DNA of 64,000 bases from Leifsonia sp. 71-9 (GCF_001898805.1 NZ_MKVJ01000002.1:82920-146919), one strand, 5' to 3'. Counted from the first letter of the stretch, positions 46,500 to 55,456 are shown. Program-made: numbers and translations. Notes: generated from the sequence alone by a model not told the origin.

Positions 46500-47057
46500 A
46501 TGACCGACGTGCAGACCGAGACCACCTCCTCCCCCGCCGACGAGACGGACACCGTGGAGACCGAAGCCGCCGAGGCGTCGACCGCCACCGAGCCGACGGC
46601 CGGCGAACTCGACCGCGAGGGCGACATCGCCGCCGACTACATCGAGGAGCTGCTCGACATCGCCGACATCGACGGCGACATCGACATCGACGCCCGCAAC
46701 GGACGCGCCTACATCTCGGTGAACGCCGAGGACGGCACCAACCTCCAGCTGCTCGCCAAGCCCGAGACCGTCGCCGCGCTGCAGGAGCTCACCCGCCTCG
46801 CGGTGCAGAACCAGACCGGCGGATTCTCGCGGCTCATCCTCGACATCGCCGGTTCCCGCGACGCCCGCCAGGCCGAGCTCGGCCAGCTCGTCGCCCGTGC
46901 CATCGTGCGGATCGAGGAGGGCGCTGCCGAGGCCGCCCTGCCCCCGATGTCCTCCTACGAGCGCAAGCTCGTGCACGACATCGTCTCCGAGCGCGGCTTC
47001 GTGTCGAACTCGCGCGGCGAGGGCCGCGACCGTCACACGGTCATCACCGCTGCCTAG
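46500..47057 (+). CDS. khpB: KhpB (Jag/EloR-like) RNA-binding protein
   Basis: This 185-aa protein has an acidic disordered N-terminus (about 1-45), a KH domain (about 50-115) and an R3H domain (about 120-182; MSSYERKLVHDIVSERGFVS, GRDRHTVI). It lacks the Jag_N domain of firmicute EloR. It is a global RNA-binding regulator linked to cell elongation. ATG 46500 follows AGGGA. Confidence 0.9.
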   Translation: MTDVQTETTSSPADETDTVETEAAEASTATEPTAGELDREGDIAADYIEELLDIADIDGDIDIDARNGRAYISVNAEDGTNLQLLAKPETVAALQELTRLAVQNQTGGFSRLILDIAGSRDARQAELGQLVARAIVRIEEGAAEAALPPMSSYERKLVHDIVSERGFVSNSRGEGRDRHTVITAA

Positions 47058-47070
47058 TTCCACGTGAAAC
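47057..47070. other. parS-like site (one mismatch)
   Basis: GTTCCACGTGAAAC differs at one position from the 14-bp parS core. It lies between khpB and rsmG, 2 nt before the rsmG start. Confidence 0.7.
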
Positions 47071-47071
47071 C

Positions 47072-47701
47072 GTGACGGACTCTCTCGAAACCGAGCCGCC
47101 CGCAGCCACTGTCCTCTTCGGGGATCAGCTGGATGTTGCGCGAGCGTTCACTGGGAACCTCGCCGCACAGGGTGAGGAGCGCGGCCTGATCGGCCCGCTC
47201 GAACTCCCCCGGCTGTGGTCGCGTCACATCCTGAACTGCGCGATCGTCGCCCCCCTGCTCCGCCCCGGAGTCGTGGGCGATATCGGCAGCGGCGCCGGCC
47301 TCCCCGGCCTCGTCCTCGCGATCGCGCGCCCGGACGTCTCCTTCGTGCTGATCGAGCCGATGGAGCGCCGCATCGCGTGGCTCAACGAGCAGGTCGACGA
47401 ACTCGGTCTGTCGAACGTCTCCGTCGTGCGCGCCCGCGCCGAGGAGGCCAAGCTCTCCGCTCCTCTCGACCAGGTCACCGCGCGTGCCGTCAGCGCGTTC
47501 CGCAAGCTCCTCCCCCTGACCGCTCCCCTGCTTCGGGATGGCGGCGAGCTCGTCCTCATGAAGGGCGCCGGCGCTCAGGCCGAGGTAGACGCGGCCGCCA
47601 AGGAGATGCGCAAGTACAAGGTGCACGACGTCGTCGTCGAGACCCTCGGCGACGGTGTGCTCGACGAGGTCACTCGCGTCATCCGCGCCTCCGTGCGCTG
47701 A
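47072..47701 (+). CDS. rsmG: RsmG (GidB): 16S rRNA m7G527 methyltransferase
   Basis: This 209-aa SAM-dependent methyltransferase has the SAM motif VGDIGSGAGLPGLVLAIARP (about 70-89) and VTARAVSAFRKL. Loss of RsmG gives low-level streptomycin resistance in many bacteria. GTG 47072 has no ribosome site and lies 14 nt after the khpB stop, next to a parS-like sequence, so translation may depend on coupling. Confidence 0.94.
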   Translation: MTDSLETEPPAATVLFGDQLDVARAFTGNLAAQGEERGLIGPLELPRLWSRHILNCAIVAPLLRPGVVGDIGSGAGLPGLVLAIARPDVSFVLIEPMERRIAWLNEQVDELGLSNVSVVRARAEEAKLSAPLDQVTARAVSAFRKLLPLTAPLLRDGGELVLMKGAGAQAEVDAAAKEMRKYKVHDVVVETLGDGVLDEVTRVIRASVR

Positions 47702-47939
47702 GTCCGTTCCCGATTTCTCTGTTTTCGGCGCGTTTCGGGCGGATTTTCGGTCGGACGGAAGTTGTCGAGTCGAGCGCAGAATGGCTCTGACAGCGCGGAA
47801 GCAGGGTGCTTCGGCGCTGCAGGAGCCATTCTCCGCTCTGTTTCGGCCGAACCGTTCGGCCGAATTCGGACCCGAAATCGCGGGTTTTCGACGATTTCTC
47901 GGCTCCGGCTGATTTGCGTCGGGCCGAGTCGGGTCGGTG
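47702..47939. other. intergenic region after rsmG with structured element
   Basis: The 238-bp gap is unusually rich in TTTCG and CGAAA words (e.g. TTTTCGG, GGGTTTTCGACG). It contains the 55-nt hairpin below and, just after it, TTCGGCCGAA-ccg-TTCGGCCGAA, a doubled palindrome. No convincing protein-coding frame is present. Confidence 0.5.
47778..47832. repeat. 55-nt near-perfect inverted repeat (hairpin)
   Basis: Two 26-nt arms pair at 22 of 26 positions around a 3-nt GGG loop. The outer 10 bp (AGAATGGCTC / GAGCCATTCT) and an inner six-pair block (CAGCGC / GCGCTG) and tip (GAAGCA / TGCTTC) are perfect. It is 77 bp downstream of rsmG. No T tract follows, so a simple terminator is doubtful; it could be a structured RNA or a mobile-element remnant. 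Confidence 0.65.
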
Positions 47940-48347
47940 TCAGTCGACCACGGCCGCCACTGCCTCGATCTCCACGAGCTGATCCTGGTATCCGAGAACG
48001 GTCACTCCGAACAGGGTGCTCGGCACATCATGATCGCCGAACGCATCACGCACGACGTCCCATGCGGCCACGAGGTCGGACTGCCGAGTCGAGGCGACGA
48101 GCACGCGCGTGCTGATCACATCGGTCAGGGTCGCACCAGCCGCATGCAGTGCCGTCGTCATCGTCTCGACGCACTTCGCAGCCTGTCCCGCATAGTCGCC
48201 CACCGCGGCGGTCGAACCATCGGACTCGAGCGGACACGCGCCGGCGAGGAAAATGAGACGCGCATCTTTCGGCGCGGTGGCGGCGTACGCGTACTGCGCG
48301 ACATCGCTCAGGGCAGACGTTCGGATGAGGTGGACGGCGCTCGGCAT
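47940..48347 (-). CDS. RidA-family (YjgF/Rid) protein
   Basis: This 135-aa protein has the Rid fold, with LIFLAGACPLESDG, a central ALHAAGATLTDVISTRVLV helix-strand unit, and VTVLGYQDQLVEIEAVAAV at the C-terminus. Classic RidA enzymes deaminate reactive enamine/imine intermediates and need a catalytic Arg; the TRVLV Arg is at the expected place. It is the only clear gene in the 3-kb rsmG-parA interval. Confidence 0.87.
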   Translation of the reverse strand: MPSAVHLIRTSALSDVAQYAYAATAPKDARLIFLAGACPLESDGSTAAVGDYAGQAAKCVETMTTALHAAGATLTDVISTRVLVASTRQSDLVAAWDVVRDAFGDHDVPSTLFGVTVLGYQDQLVEIEAVAAVVD

Positions 48348-49026
48348 GCATCTATCGTGGCATGCCAGAGCGTCGCCGGTCGCCGGAAGTGGCGATTCCG
48401 GCGCCGGGTTGGTTGTGGTGCGAGTGTCTCAGTGACGGTGTGGGAGCGGTAAATCAGGATGGCTCGCACCTGGCTTCGGAGTGGGTCTGGGCGTCGCGGG
48501 CTCCCCATGCGCTCCCCACAAGTGACCTCCTGACTGAATGAACCCAGACGAGATCCGCCGCGTCGGTCGGGGCTTTTCGTCGGTGCCCGCTGTTCGGGCT
48601 GCCGCAGTGTGGCCCGGTGTGAAGGTGTTCGCGGTGTGCGCCCCGGCTGGCGGCAGCGGCGGTCTCTACGGGCCTGGGCCTAGCGGCTATTACAACTGGC
48701 GCTCCCCCCATGAGTGTGTGCCGGTGAGTCTTCGCAGCGTGTCCCGTCCATAGTGCTCGAGCTCATGTGTGGGCGCTTGACTCTTTGCGGGATTACCCGC
48801 GCCCTCCGGTCGGCGATAGTCCGCCACTCCCACGGACGGTCGACGACACCCTTTCATGTAGAGCTGGCCCCTGCGCGCCGCACCGTGGATTCGCGTCGAG
48901 GTGCTTCGGGGGCGATGCCGTTAGCCGCCCGATGACTCCCGCGGTATCGGGATCACGGCGGATACACACGCCGCACTGGCCCGCACGCTGACTAGACGTC
49001 GCCACCATCAGGCTCAGTGGCGCGCC

Positions 49027-49040
49027 GTTTCACGTGAAAC
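49027..49040. other. parS: parS site 1
   Basis: Perfect 14-bp ParB-binding palindrome GTTTCACGTGAAAC. Confidence 0.93.
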
Positions 49041-49412
49041 GATCTTTGCCGCTGCGAAGATGCGTCGAACTCCTGTTCTGCAGGCAACTTGGACCCTGCA
49101 GGTGTTGCTGACCGACACCACCAGCCTGCCGGCATCGCGGCCAGGCCCGCGTCCTCGGCTCTTGGGCTAGGCGAGGCGTCATATGGTCTCGGCCTCGGGC
49201 TCGCAGACCATCGTTCCAGTTGAAAGGGTGGTCGTCGCCTGCCCCACAGATCTTGCGCGCCGGTAGCCATTGGACCCGGCGCAGCGTCGCGGGCCCGACA
49301 CCGCGCGTGTGTTGGCAGCCCGCCCGGCCCCAGTCCAACGGCCGCAGCTAGTGGCGCCGACTGATTCCGACATGGGGCCGTCGTGTTCTGAGCTCCGAGG
49401 CCCCAGAGCACC

Positions 49413-49426
49413 GTTTCACGTGAAAC
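49413..49426. other. parS: parS site 2
   Basis: Perfect GTTTCACGTGAAAC, extended symmetrically to CCGTTT...AAACGG. Confidence 0.93.
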
Positions 49427-49607
49427 GGTTGCTCCGGCCGGGGAATCCCCGTGCTCCTGTTCTAGCGCCACTACCCCGACTGGCGGCGACGGCCGAGGCC
49501 AGAAGCGTGGTCAAGTCCTGCACAGCCCCGTCCTCCCCGGTGCGCGGCAGCGGGAGCATCTGGCCTCGGTCTGCCCACGGCCTAGGCTCCGTGGTCCGCA
49601 GCCCGCC

Positions 49608-49621
49608 GTTTCACGTGAAAC
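49608..49621. other. parS: parS site 3
   Basis: Perfect GTTTCACGTGAAAC, extended symmetrically to CCG...CGG, in a degenerate repeat unit with site 4. Confidence 0.93.
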
Positions 49622-49809
49622 GGTGGCCCGCGACCGGGTGGGCTGTACGCCTGTGGTGGGGGCGATCGGACGCTGCTGGGCCGCTGGCTGATAGCGCGTG
49701 CCTGCCGATATCCCGCATCCTGGTCAGGCCCGCCGCCCCGGGTGTTCGACTCCGGGGGTGTCTGGCATCGGTCCAGCGGGGGCCTCAGTCCCGCGATCCG
49801 AAGCACGCC

Positions 49810-49823
49810 GTTTCACGTGAAAC
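49810..49823. other. parS: parS site 4
   Basis: Perfect GTTTCACGTGAAAC, 202 bp from site 3. The upstream flank (GGCATCGGTCC... GATCCGAAGC) resembles that of site 3. Confidence 0.93.
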
Positions 49824-50374
49824 GATCGCTCGAGACTGGGCTGCCGGCTGGTGCGGTGGGCGCGTCGTTGGCTGGGGGCTTCCATCCTTCTGGCTCTCGC
49901 GGGCACCGATGCCGGGTCCCCGGCACCAGCCTGGTGCGACAGGAGAACACGCGAAGCTTCGTCCCGCAGCCCACAGCCCGCAGCACGCGGCTTTACGAGA
50001 ACTCTCGTCACAGAGTGCGACCGTGCCGAGTTCCTCTGTTTGGCGACATCGGATCTCGCGGACGTTGCTAGCGACGCGCGCGGGTGTTCACGCTCTGCCG
50101 GGCTCCCCGGGTCCTCGGTTCGTGGCGCCAACCGCGCCTGACTGTGAACTGATCGGGGTTTCGCCCCGCGGCCCACCAGCCGCTGCATCGCGTGATCGAT
50201 TGTCTCGAAGTAGGACCACGCCGAACCCCTGCGTGGGCGGCATCGAACCCGGATTTGGGTCGCTTGCCGACGCCAGCCCGTACGTGTGTCCTGCCGGGCC
50301 TGCTCTCTCCTGTGTCCGCGAGCAGGGCAAACACACTCGCGCCGCCGAGCGACAGCCCTCCGAGTCGCCCCGCA

Positions 50375-50388
50375 TAGTCACGTGAAAC
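50375..50388. other. degenerate parS half-site
   Basis: TAGTCACGTGAAAC keeps the centre and right half of parS but has three mismatches in the left arm. Confidence 0.5.
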
Positions 50389-50758
50389 GTTCTCGAGGTT
50401 GGCCGCACCGAGGTTCCGAGCCCAACGACTTCCGGTGCCATCCAGCCCGCATTCCAAGCCATCGCCACCGCTCTCGGCCCCGCCCCGTGCAGTGGCCCTC
50501 CGCCCAGCGCACAGCTTCGACCACTTCGCCGCCCACAACATCGCCGCCGGGCCACATGCCGTCCCGTTTCAAGTGCCGGCCTCCCCGGGCCGCCCCCACT
50601 AGCCGCACCAACCTGCCCCCTCCGAAACCTCCCCCGATTCCCCATCGCACCCCCGGATCCGAAGGACGCGTCAGATGCGCAAGCTAGAGTTGGAACGAGG
50701 CGCTTTCGGACGGCGCCGACCCGACCAGACCGGTGCCAGCACCAGATCGAGCGACGAG

Positions 50759-50772
50759 GTTTCACGTGAAAC
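50759..50772. other. parS: parS site 5, overlapping the parA start
   Basis: Perfect GTTTCACGTGAAAC. The GTG at its centre (50766-50768) is the likely parA start codon and the first G of the site belongs to the GAGG ribosome site. Confidence 0.93.
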
Positions 50773-51683
50773 AACCGGACCAGGATCCGTCCATCGAGGC
50801 GGAGAAGCCCGCGTTCGATGAATCGACCCCTCTGGCTCGGGAGATCGAGGATCTGGCGCGCAGGAGGCAAGCGATCGCTGCAACAACCCTTCCCCTTCCT
50901 TCGCGTACGCGCGTGTTCACGATCTCCAATCAGAAGGGCGGCGTCGGCAAGACCACCACGGTGGTCAATCTCTCCGCCGCACTGGCGAAATCGGGCGCGC
51001 GCGTCCTGGTGATCGACCTGGACCCGCAGGGGAATGCGTCGACGGCGCTGAGTGTGGAGCACCGTGAGGGGACTCCGAGCGTCTACGACGTGATCGTGAA
51101 CGACAAGGAGCTGGAGGAGGTCATCCAGAAGAGCCCCGAGTTCGACGGGCTGTTCGTGATCCCCGCGACGATCGACCTCGCCGGCGCCGAGATCGAGCTG
51201 GTCTCGATGGTCGCCCGCGAGCAGCGCCTGGAGCGCGCGCTCAAGCAGTTCCTCGACGAGTACGACATCGACTACGTCCTGATCGACTGCCCGCCCTCGC
51301 TGGGCCTCCTGACGATCAACGCCTTCGTGGCGGCGACCGAGGTGCTGATCCCGATCCAGTGCGAGTACTACGCGCTGGAGGGCCTCAGCCAGCTGCTGAA
51401 GAACATCCAGCTGATCGAGCGTCACCTGAACCCGAAGCTCCGGGTCTCGACGATCCTGCTGACGATGTACGACTCGCGCACCAACCTCGCGCACCAGGTC
51501 GCCGCTGACGTGCGGGACCACTTCCCCGACGAGGTGCTCGACACCATCATCCCGCGCTCGGTCCGCATCTCGGAGGCCCCGAGCTACGGCCAGAGCGTCA
51601 TCAGCTACGACGCCAACTCGTCCGGCTCCCTCTCCTACCTCGAGGCGGCCGCCGAAATCGCACGAAGAGGAGTACCCCGCTAA
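50766..51683 (+). CDS. parA: ParA: chromosome-partition ATPase
   Basis: This 305-aa deviant-Walker ATPase has ISNQKGGVGKTTTVVNLSAA (about 50-69), VIDLDPQGNAS, and DYVLIDCPPSLGLL. It binds DNA non-specifically and moves ParB-parS complexes toward poles. The start GTG 50766 lies within parS site 5 and has GAGG 6 nt upstream; the alternative GTG 50733 would add RATRF before HVKQ but has no ribosome site. TAGAGT (50685-50690) may be the -10. It overlaps parB by 1 bp. Confidence 0.95.
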   Translation: MKQPDQDPSIEAEKPAFDESTPLAREIEDLARRRQAIAATTLPLPSRTRVFTISNQKGGVGKTTTVVNLSAALAKSGARVLVIDLDPQGNASTALSVEHREGTPSVYDVIVNDKELEEVIQKSPEFDGLFVIPATIDLAGAEIELVSMVAREQRLERALKQFLDEYDIDYVLIDCPPSLGLLTINAFVAATEVLIPIQCEYYALEGLSQLLKNIQLIERHLNPKLRVSTILLTMYDSRTNLAHQVAADVRDHFPDEVLDTIIPRSVRISEAPSYGQSVISYDANSSGSLSYLEAAAEIARRGVPR

Positions 51684-52618
51684 TGGCAGCGAAGCGCACC
51701 GGACTGGGCCGCGGCATCGGAGCCCTCATCCCCACGTCCGACCAGGCCGCGCGACCCGTCGATGTGTTCTTCCCGGACTCGAGCGCGCCCGCGGCCGAGG
51801 AGCTCGTCGCCGTGCCCGGTGCCCGCCTGGCGTACCTCTCCCCCGCCGACATCGTGCCGAACCCCGTGCAGCCGCGCACCGAGTTCGATCAGGAGGCGCT
51901 CGAAGAGCTGGTCGCGAGCATCCGGGAGGTGGGTGTGCTGCAGCCGGTGGTCGTGCGTCCGCTCGCCGGGCAGACCGACAAGTACGAGCTCATCATGGGC
52001 GAGCGCCGCCTGCGCGCCACGAAGGAGCTCGGCCTCGCCAACATCCCGGCGGTCATCAAAGACACCGCCGACGACGCGATGCTCCGCGATGCCCTGCTCG
52101 AGAACCTGCACCGCTCGCAGCTGAACCCGCTCGAAGAAGCGTCGGCCTACCAGCAGCTCCTCGCGGACTTCGGCATCACCCAGGAGGAGCTGGCGACCCG
52201 GATCGGACGCTCGCGCCCCCAGATCACGAACACGATCCGCCTCCTGAAGCTGCCGGCCCCGGTCCAGAGCCGCGTGGCGGCGGGAGTCCTCAGCGCCGGC
52301 CACGCTCGTGCGATCCTCTCCCTCGGTGAGGGCGAGGAGGCGATGGTGAAGCTCGCCGACAAGATCGTCAACGAGGACCTCTCGGTGCGCGCCGCGGAGG
52401 CCGTCGCGAGCAAGGCCCCCAAGCCCGCGCGCTCGAAAGCGACACCCGGCAAGCACCGGGGACACCTGGACGAGATCGCGGAGAAGCTCGGCGACCGCCT
52501 GAACACCCGCGTCAAGATCACGCTCGGCGCGCGCAAGGGCCAGATCGTGGTGGACTTCGCCACCATCCAGGACCTCAACCGCATCCTCGACGAGATCGGC
52601 CAGCCCAGCTACAGCTGA
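51683..52618 (+). CDS. parB: ParB: chromosome-partition CTPase/DNA-binding protein
   Basis: This 311-aa protein has an N-terminal CTPase domain (VQPRTEFDQEALEELVASI, GERRLRATKEL with GERR box), a helix-turn-helix (TQEELATRIGRSRPQITNTI) and a C-terminal dimerisation domain. It loads at the nearby parS sites and spreads as a CTP-dependent clamp. Its ATG overlaps the parA stop (TAATG). Confidence 0.95.
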   Translation: MAAKRTGLGRGIGALIPTSDQAARPVDVFFPDSSAPAAEELVAVPGARLAYLSPADIVPNPVQPRTEFDQEALEELVASIREVGVLQPVVVRPLAGQTDKYELIMGERRLRATKELGLANIPAVIKDTADDAMLRDALLENLHRSQLNPLEEASAYQQLLADFGITQEELATRIGRSRPQITNTIRLLKLPAPVQSRVAAGVLSAGHARAILSLGEGEEAMVKLADKIVNEDLSVRAAEAVASKAPKPARSKATPGKHRGHLDEIAEKLGDRLNTRVKITLGARKGQIVVDFATIQDLNRILDEIGQPSYS

Positions 52619-52661
52619 GGCAGCGGGCCGGCCGATCCGCCCGGAGTACGGGCGCGGGAGG

Positions 52662-53627
52662 CTATCCCTCGGCGATCGCGGCGACCGCGAGGGCGGCGTA
52701 CACGTCGCCGAGATCGCGGCCCGATGCGGCGATCGCCTGCGGCATGATCGAGGTCTCCGTCAGCCCCGGGAGCACGTTCGCCTCCAGGAACCACGGCACG
52801 CCCGCGTCGTCGACGATCAGGTCGATACGCGAGAGATGCCGCAGGCCCAGCGCGGTGTGGGCGGTGGAGGCGGCCTGGGCGACGGCCTCGGCGACCTCCG
52901 CGGACAGCCGGGCCGGCACGTAGAAACGGGTCTCCCCCGCGTTGTACCGCGCATCGAAGGTGTACTCGCCGTCGACCGGCTCGATCTCCACCGCGGGCAG
53001 CGCCTCGGCGCCGTCACCGGTGTCGATCACGGCGACCGACACCTCCACACCCTCGACCTTGCGCTCGATGAGCGCGACCTCGGAGTACGTGTAGGCGTCC
53101 ACCATCGCGCGCGGAAGCTCCTCCGCGGTCGTGACGATCGTGACGCCCTGCGCCGAGCCGCCCTGAGCGGGCTTGACGACCACGGGCATCCCGAGACCCT
53201 CGATGATCGTGGCCAGCACGCTGTTGGCCCCGAGCTCCCGGAAGGTCTCCTTGGGCAGCGTCACAGCATCCGGGGTCGAGACGCCGGCGCGCGCGACCAC
53301 CGTCTTCGCGGTGGGCTTGGACCACGCCAGGCGGGACGCGTCGGTGCGGGAGCCGACGAACGGGATGCCGGTGAGCTCGAGGAGCGCACGCAGCGCGCCG
53401 TCCTCGCCGCTCGCCCCGTGCAGGGCCGGCCAGACGACATCCGGGCGCGACTCGGTCAGGAACCCGAGCAGAGCGCTGTCCGGCTCGCGGACGCTCACCC
53501 GGTGGCCGAGGGAGTTGAGCCCGTCCGCGACCCGGCGTCCGCTGCGCAGCGAGATGTCCCGCTCGTGCGAGATCCCCCCGGCGAGCACGACGATCTCCAG
53601 GGCTTCGGAGGCTTCTTTTTCTGCCAT
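52662..53627 (-). CDS. ddl: D-alanine-D-alanine ligase
   Basis: This 321-aa ATP-grasp ligase makes the D-Ala-D-Ala dipeptide of peptidoglycan precursors. Motifs are VVLAGGISHERDISLRSG, ALHGASGEDGALRALLEL, VVKPAQGGSAQGV and the C-terminal FLEANVLPGLTETSIMP. The gene is convergent with parB and 28 bp downstream of the aminotransferase. Its location near parAB is less usual than the mur clusters. Confidence 0.9.
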   Translation of the reverse strand: MAEKEASEALEIVVLAGGISHERDISLRSGRRVADGLNSLGHRVSVREPDSALLGFLTESRPDVVWPALHGASGEDGALRALLELTGIPFVGSRTDASRLAWSKPTAKTVVARAGVSTPDAVTLPKETFRELGANSVLATIIEGLGMPVVVKPAQGGSAQGVTIVTTAEELPRAMVDAYTYSEVALIERKVEGVEVSVAVIDTGDGAEALPAVEIEPVDGEYTFDARYNAGETRFYVPARLSAEVAEAVAQAASTAHTALGLRHLSRIDLIVDDAGVPWFLEANVLPGLTETSIMPQAIAASGRDLGDVYAALAVAAIAEG

Positions 53628-53655
53628 GATCAGCTCTTTCTCGTTCTGCGTGCGC

Positions 53656-54978
53656 TCAGCGCAGGTCGGTCGGCGGGTTGGCGCTGGTCCGGTTGGTGCG
53701 CGCTGCGGTGAGCGGGCCGGTGCCGGCGAAGGTGTCGAGCAGATCCTGTTCGCCGTTGATCACATTGGCGAGTCGGCGGATCCCGACCCGGATGTTCTCC
53801 GGGGTCGGATAGCAGAACGAGAGGCGGATGTTCTGGGCACCCGACCCGTCGGCGTAGAAGGCGGTGCCGGGCGTGTAGGCGACGAGCTCGGTGACGGCGC
53901 GCGGGAGCATCGCCTTCGAGTCGAGGTGCGACGGCAGGGTCAGCCAGACGTAGAAGCCGCCGTTGGGATTCGTCCAGCTCAGCTCGGGCAGGTGCTCCTC
54001 CAGCGCGGAGATCATCGCCTCCTTGCGCTCCCGGTACACCCCGCGGAACGTGTCGATCTGACCCTTCCAGTCGGCGTCGCGCAGGTACTCCGAAATCACC
54101 AGCTGGCTGAACGAGCTCGGGCTCAGCACCGCGGCCTCGTTGGCCAGGATGAGCTTCTCCCGGATGGCGTGCGGCGCGAGAGCCCAGCCCACCCGGAACC
54201 CGGGGGCGAGCGTCTTCGAGAACGTGCCGAGGTAGACGACGCCCTCCTTCTCGACCGAGCGCATCGCCGCCGGCGGACGCTCGCCGAAGTAGAGCAGGCC
54301 GTACGGGTTGTCCTCGAGCACCAGGATGTCGTTCTCCCGCGCGATCTCGAGGATCTCGAGGCGGCGCTCCCACGACAGCGTCACGCCGGCGGGGTTGTGG
54401 AACGTCGGCACCGTGTAGAGGAACTTCACCCGGCGTCCCGCGGTCTTCAGGCGTGCGATGTGCTCGCGCAGCGCCTGCGGGATGAGCCCGTGCTCGTCCA
54501 TCGGCACGTGGTCGACCTCGGCCTGGTACGACCGGAAGATGACCATCGCGGTGACGTAGCTCGGCCCCTCGGCGAGGACGACGTCTCCCGGATCGATGAA
54601 GAGCTTGCTGAAGAGCTCCAACGCGTGCTGCGACCCCGTCGTGATGACGACGTCGTCCGCGCTGCCGCTGATGCCCTCCAGTGCCATCACATCGAGGATC
54701 TGCTCGCGCAGCGCCGGGACGCCCTGACCGGAACCGTACTGGAGGGCGACGGGGCCCTGCTCGCGCATGACGCGATCCATCGCCCCGACGACGAGATCCT
54801 CCGGCAGTGCGGCGACGTAGGGCATGCCACCGGCCAGCGAGACCACCTCGGGGCGGCTGGCGACGGCGAACAGGGCTCGGACCTCACTGGCGGCCAGGCC
54901 GCTGGTGCGCTGCGCGTAGTGGCTGTACCACGGGTCCAGATTGTTGCCCCGCTGCGGCGGGATGCCCTGTTCGGTCAC
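53656..54978 (-). CDS. PLP-dependent class I/II aminotransferase (2-aminoadipate/LysN type)
   Basis: This 440-aa fold-type I enzyme has ALQYGSGQGVPALREQI, VPTFHNPAGVTLSWERR, DNPYGLLYFGERPP and the PLP lysine in GTFSKTLAPGFRVGWA. It resembles LysN/MocR-catalytic-domain aminotransferases without the GntR HTH. Rv3722c-type aspartate aminotransferase is less likely by motif. GTG 54978 has GGAA upstream. The gene precedes ddl by 28 bp and may supply D- or L-amino-acid metabolism (inference). Confidence 0.85.
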   Translation of the reverse strand: MTEQGIPPQRGNNLDPWYSHYAQRTSGLAASEVRALFAVASRPEVVSLAGGMPYVAALPEDLVVGAMDRVMREQGPVALQYGSGQGVPALREQILDVMALEGISGSADDVVITTGSQHALELFSKLFIDPGDVVLAEGPSYVTAMVIFRSYQAEVDHVPMDEHGLIPQALREHIARLKTAGRRVKFLYTVPTFHNPAGVTLSWERRLEILEIARENDILVLEDNPYGLLYFGERPPAAMRSVEKEGVVYLGTFSKTLAPGFRVGWALAPHAIREKLILANEAAVLSPSSFSQLVISEYLRDADWKGQIDTFRGVYRERKEAMISALEEHLPELSWTNPNGGFYVWLTLPSHLDSKAMLPRAVTELVAYTPGTAFYADGSGAQNIRLSFCYPTPENIRVGIRRLANVINGEQDLLDTFAGTGPLTAARTNRTSANPPTDLR

Positions 54979-55061
54979 GAGTCATTCCATTTCTAGTGGC
55001 GTTTAGTCATGCTATTTGGGTGGTGCGCCCTGCGGAAAATCCACGGGGTGCGGCGGATACG

Positions 55062-55098
55062 AAAAAGACCCGCCCGGCGGGTGAGCGCCGGACGGGTC
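55062..55098 (-). terminator. trxA terminator
   Basis: On the minus strand a GC-rich stem (GACCCGTCCGGCG with CGCCGGGCGGGTC, one mismatch) is followed by TTTTTC. It lies 19 bp after the trxA stop. Confidence 0.85.
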
Positions 55099-55116
55099 TG
55101 CGAAGAGGCTGGTCGG

Positions 55117-55443
55117 CTACGCGAGGTAGGCGGCCAGGTCGGCTTCGAGAGCGGGCTTCGGCTTGGCGCCGATGACGGTCTTGACGACCTCTCCGCCCTG
55201 GTAGACCTTCATCGCGGGGATGGAGGTGATCTGGTACTTCGCAGCGGTCTGCGGGTTCTCGTCGACATTGAGCTTGACGATCTCGATCTTGTCGGAGTGC
55301 TCCGCCGCGATCTGGTCGAGGATCGGGCCGACGGCGCGACACGGGCCGCACCACTCTGCCCAGAAGTCCACGAGGATGGTCTTCTCGTTGTTGAGGACGT
55401 CCTGCTCGAACGTCGCGTCCGTGACCGAACGTGCTGCTGACAT
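55117..55443 (-). CDS. trxA: thioredoxin
   Basis: This 108-aa protein has the redox motif WAEWCGPCRAV (Cys32, Cys35) and the cis-Pro in ITSIPAMKVY. It is reduced by the thioredoxin reductase encoded 13 bp upstream. GGAGAAAC precedes the ATG. A terminator ends the operon. Confidence 0.96.
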   Translation of the reverse strand: MSAARSVTDATFEQDVLNNEKTILVDFWAEWCGPCRAVGPILDQIAAEHSDKIEIVKLNVDENPQTAAKYQITSIPAMKVYQGGEVVKTVIGAKPKPALEADLAAYLA

Positions 55444-55456
55444 TGTCTGTTTCTCC

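Larger units (their letters stand above)
48348..50765. other. 2.4-kb gene-poor parS region
   Basis: Long open frames occur on both strands but have no family resemblance, no ribosome sites and irregular composition, as expected of GC-rich noncoding DNA. Between 49.3 and 49.9 kb the sequence falls into degenerate copies of a roughly 200-bp unit, each carrying one perfect parS site. The segment 48348-49020 has no parS site and nothing I recognise. Confidence 0.6.

Noticed and set aside
48440..48770. possible small RNA or tRNA-like segment in the rsmG-parA interval
   Set aside because: Short stems such as GCCCG-ctgtt-CGGGC occur, but no cloverleaf or conserved RNA motif could be built.
49270..50385. 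371-aa plus-strand open frame across the parS region
   Set aside because: It runs through several parS palindromes, has no ribosome site or family resemblance, and a comparable frame exists on the other strand.
50088..51521. 477-aa minus-strand open frame across the parA start
   Set aside because: Antisense to parA over much of its length; no recognisable domain.
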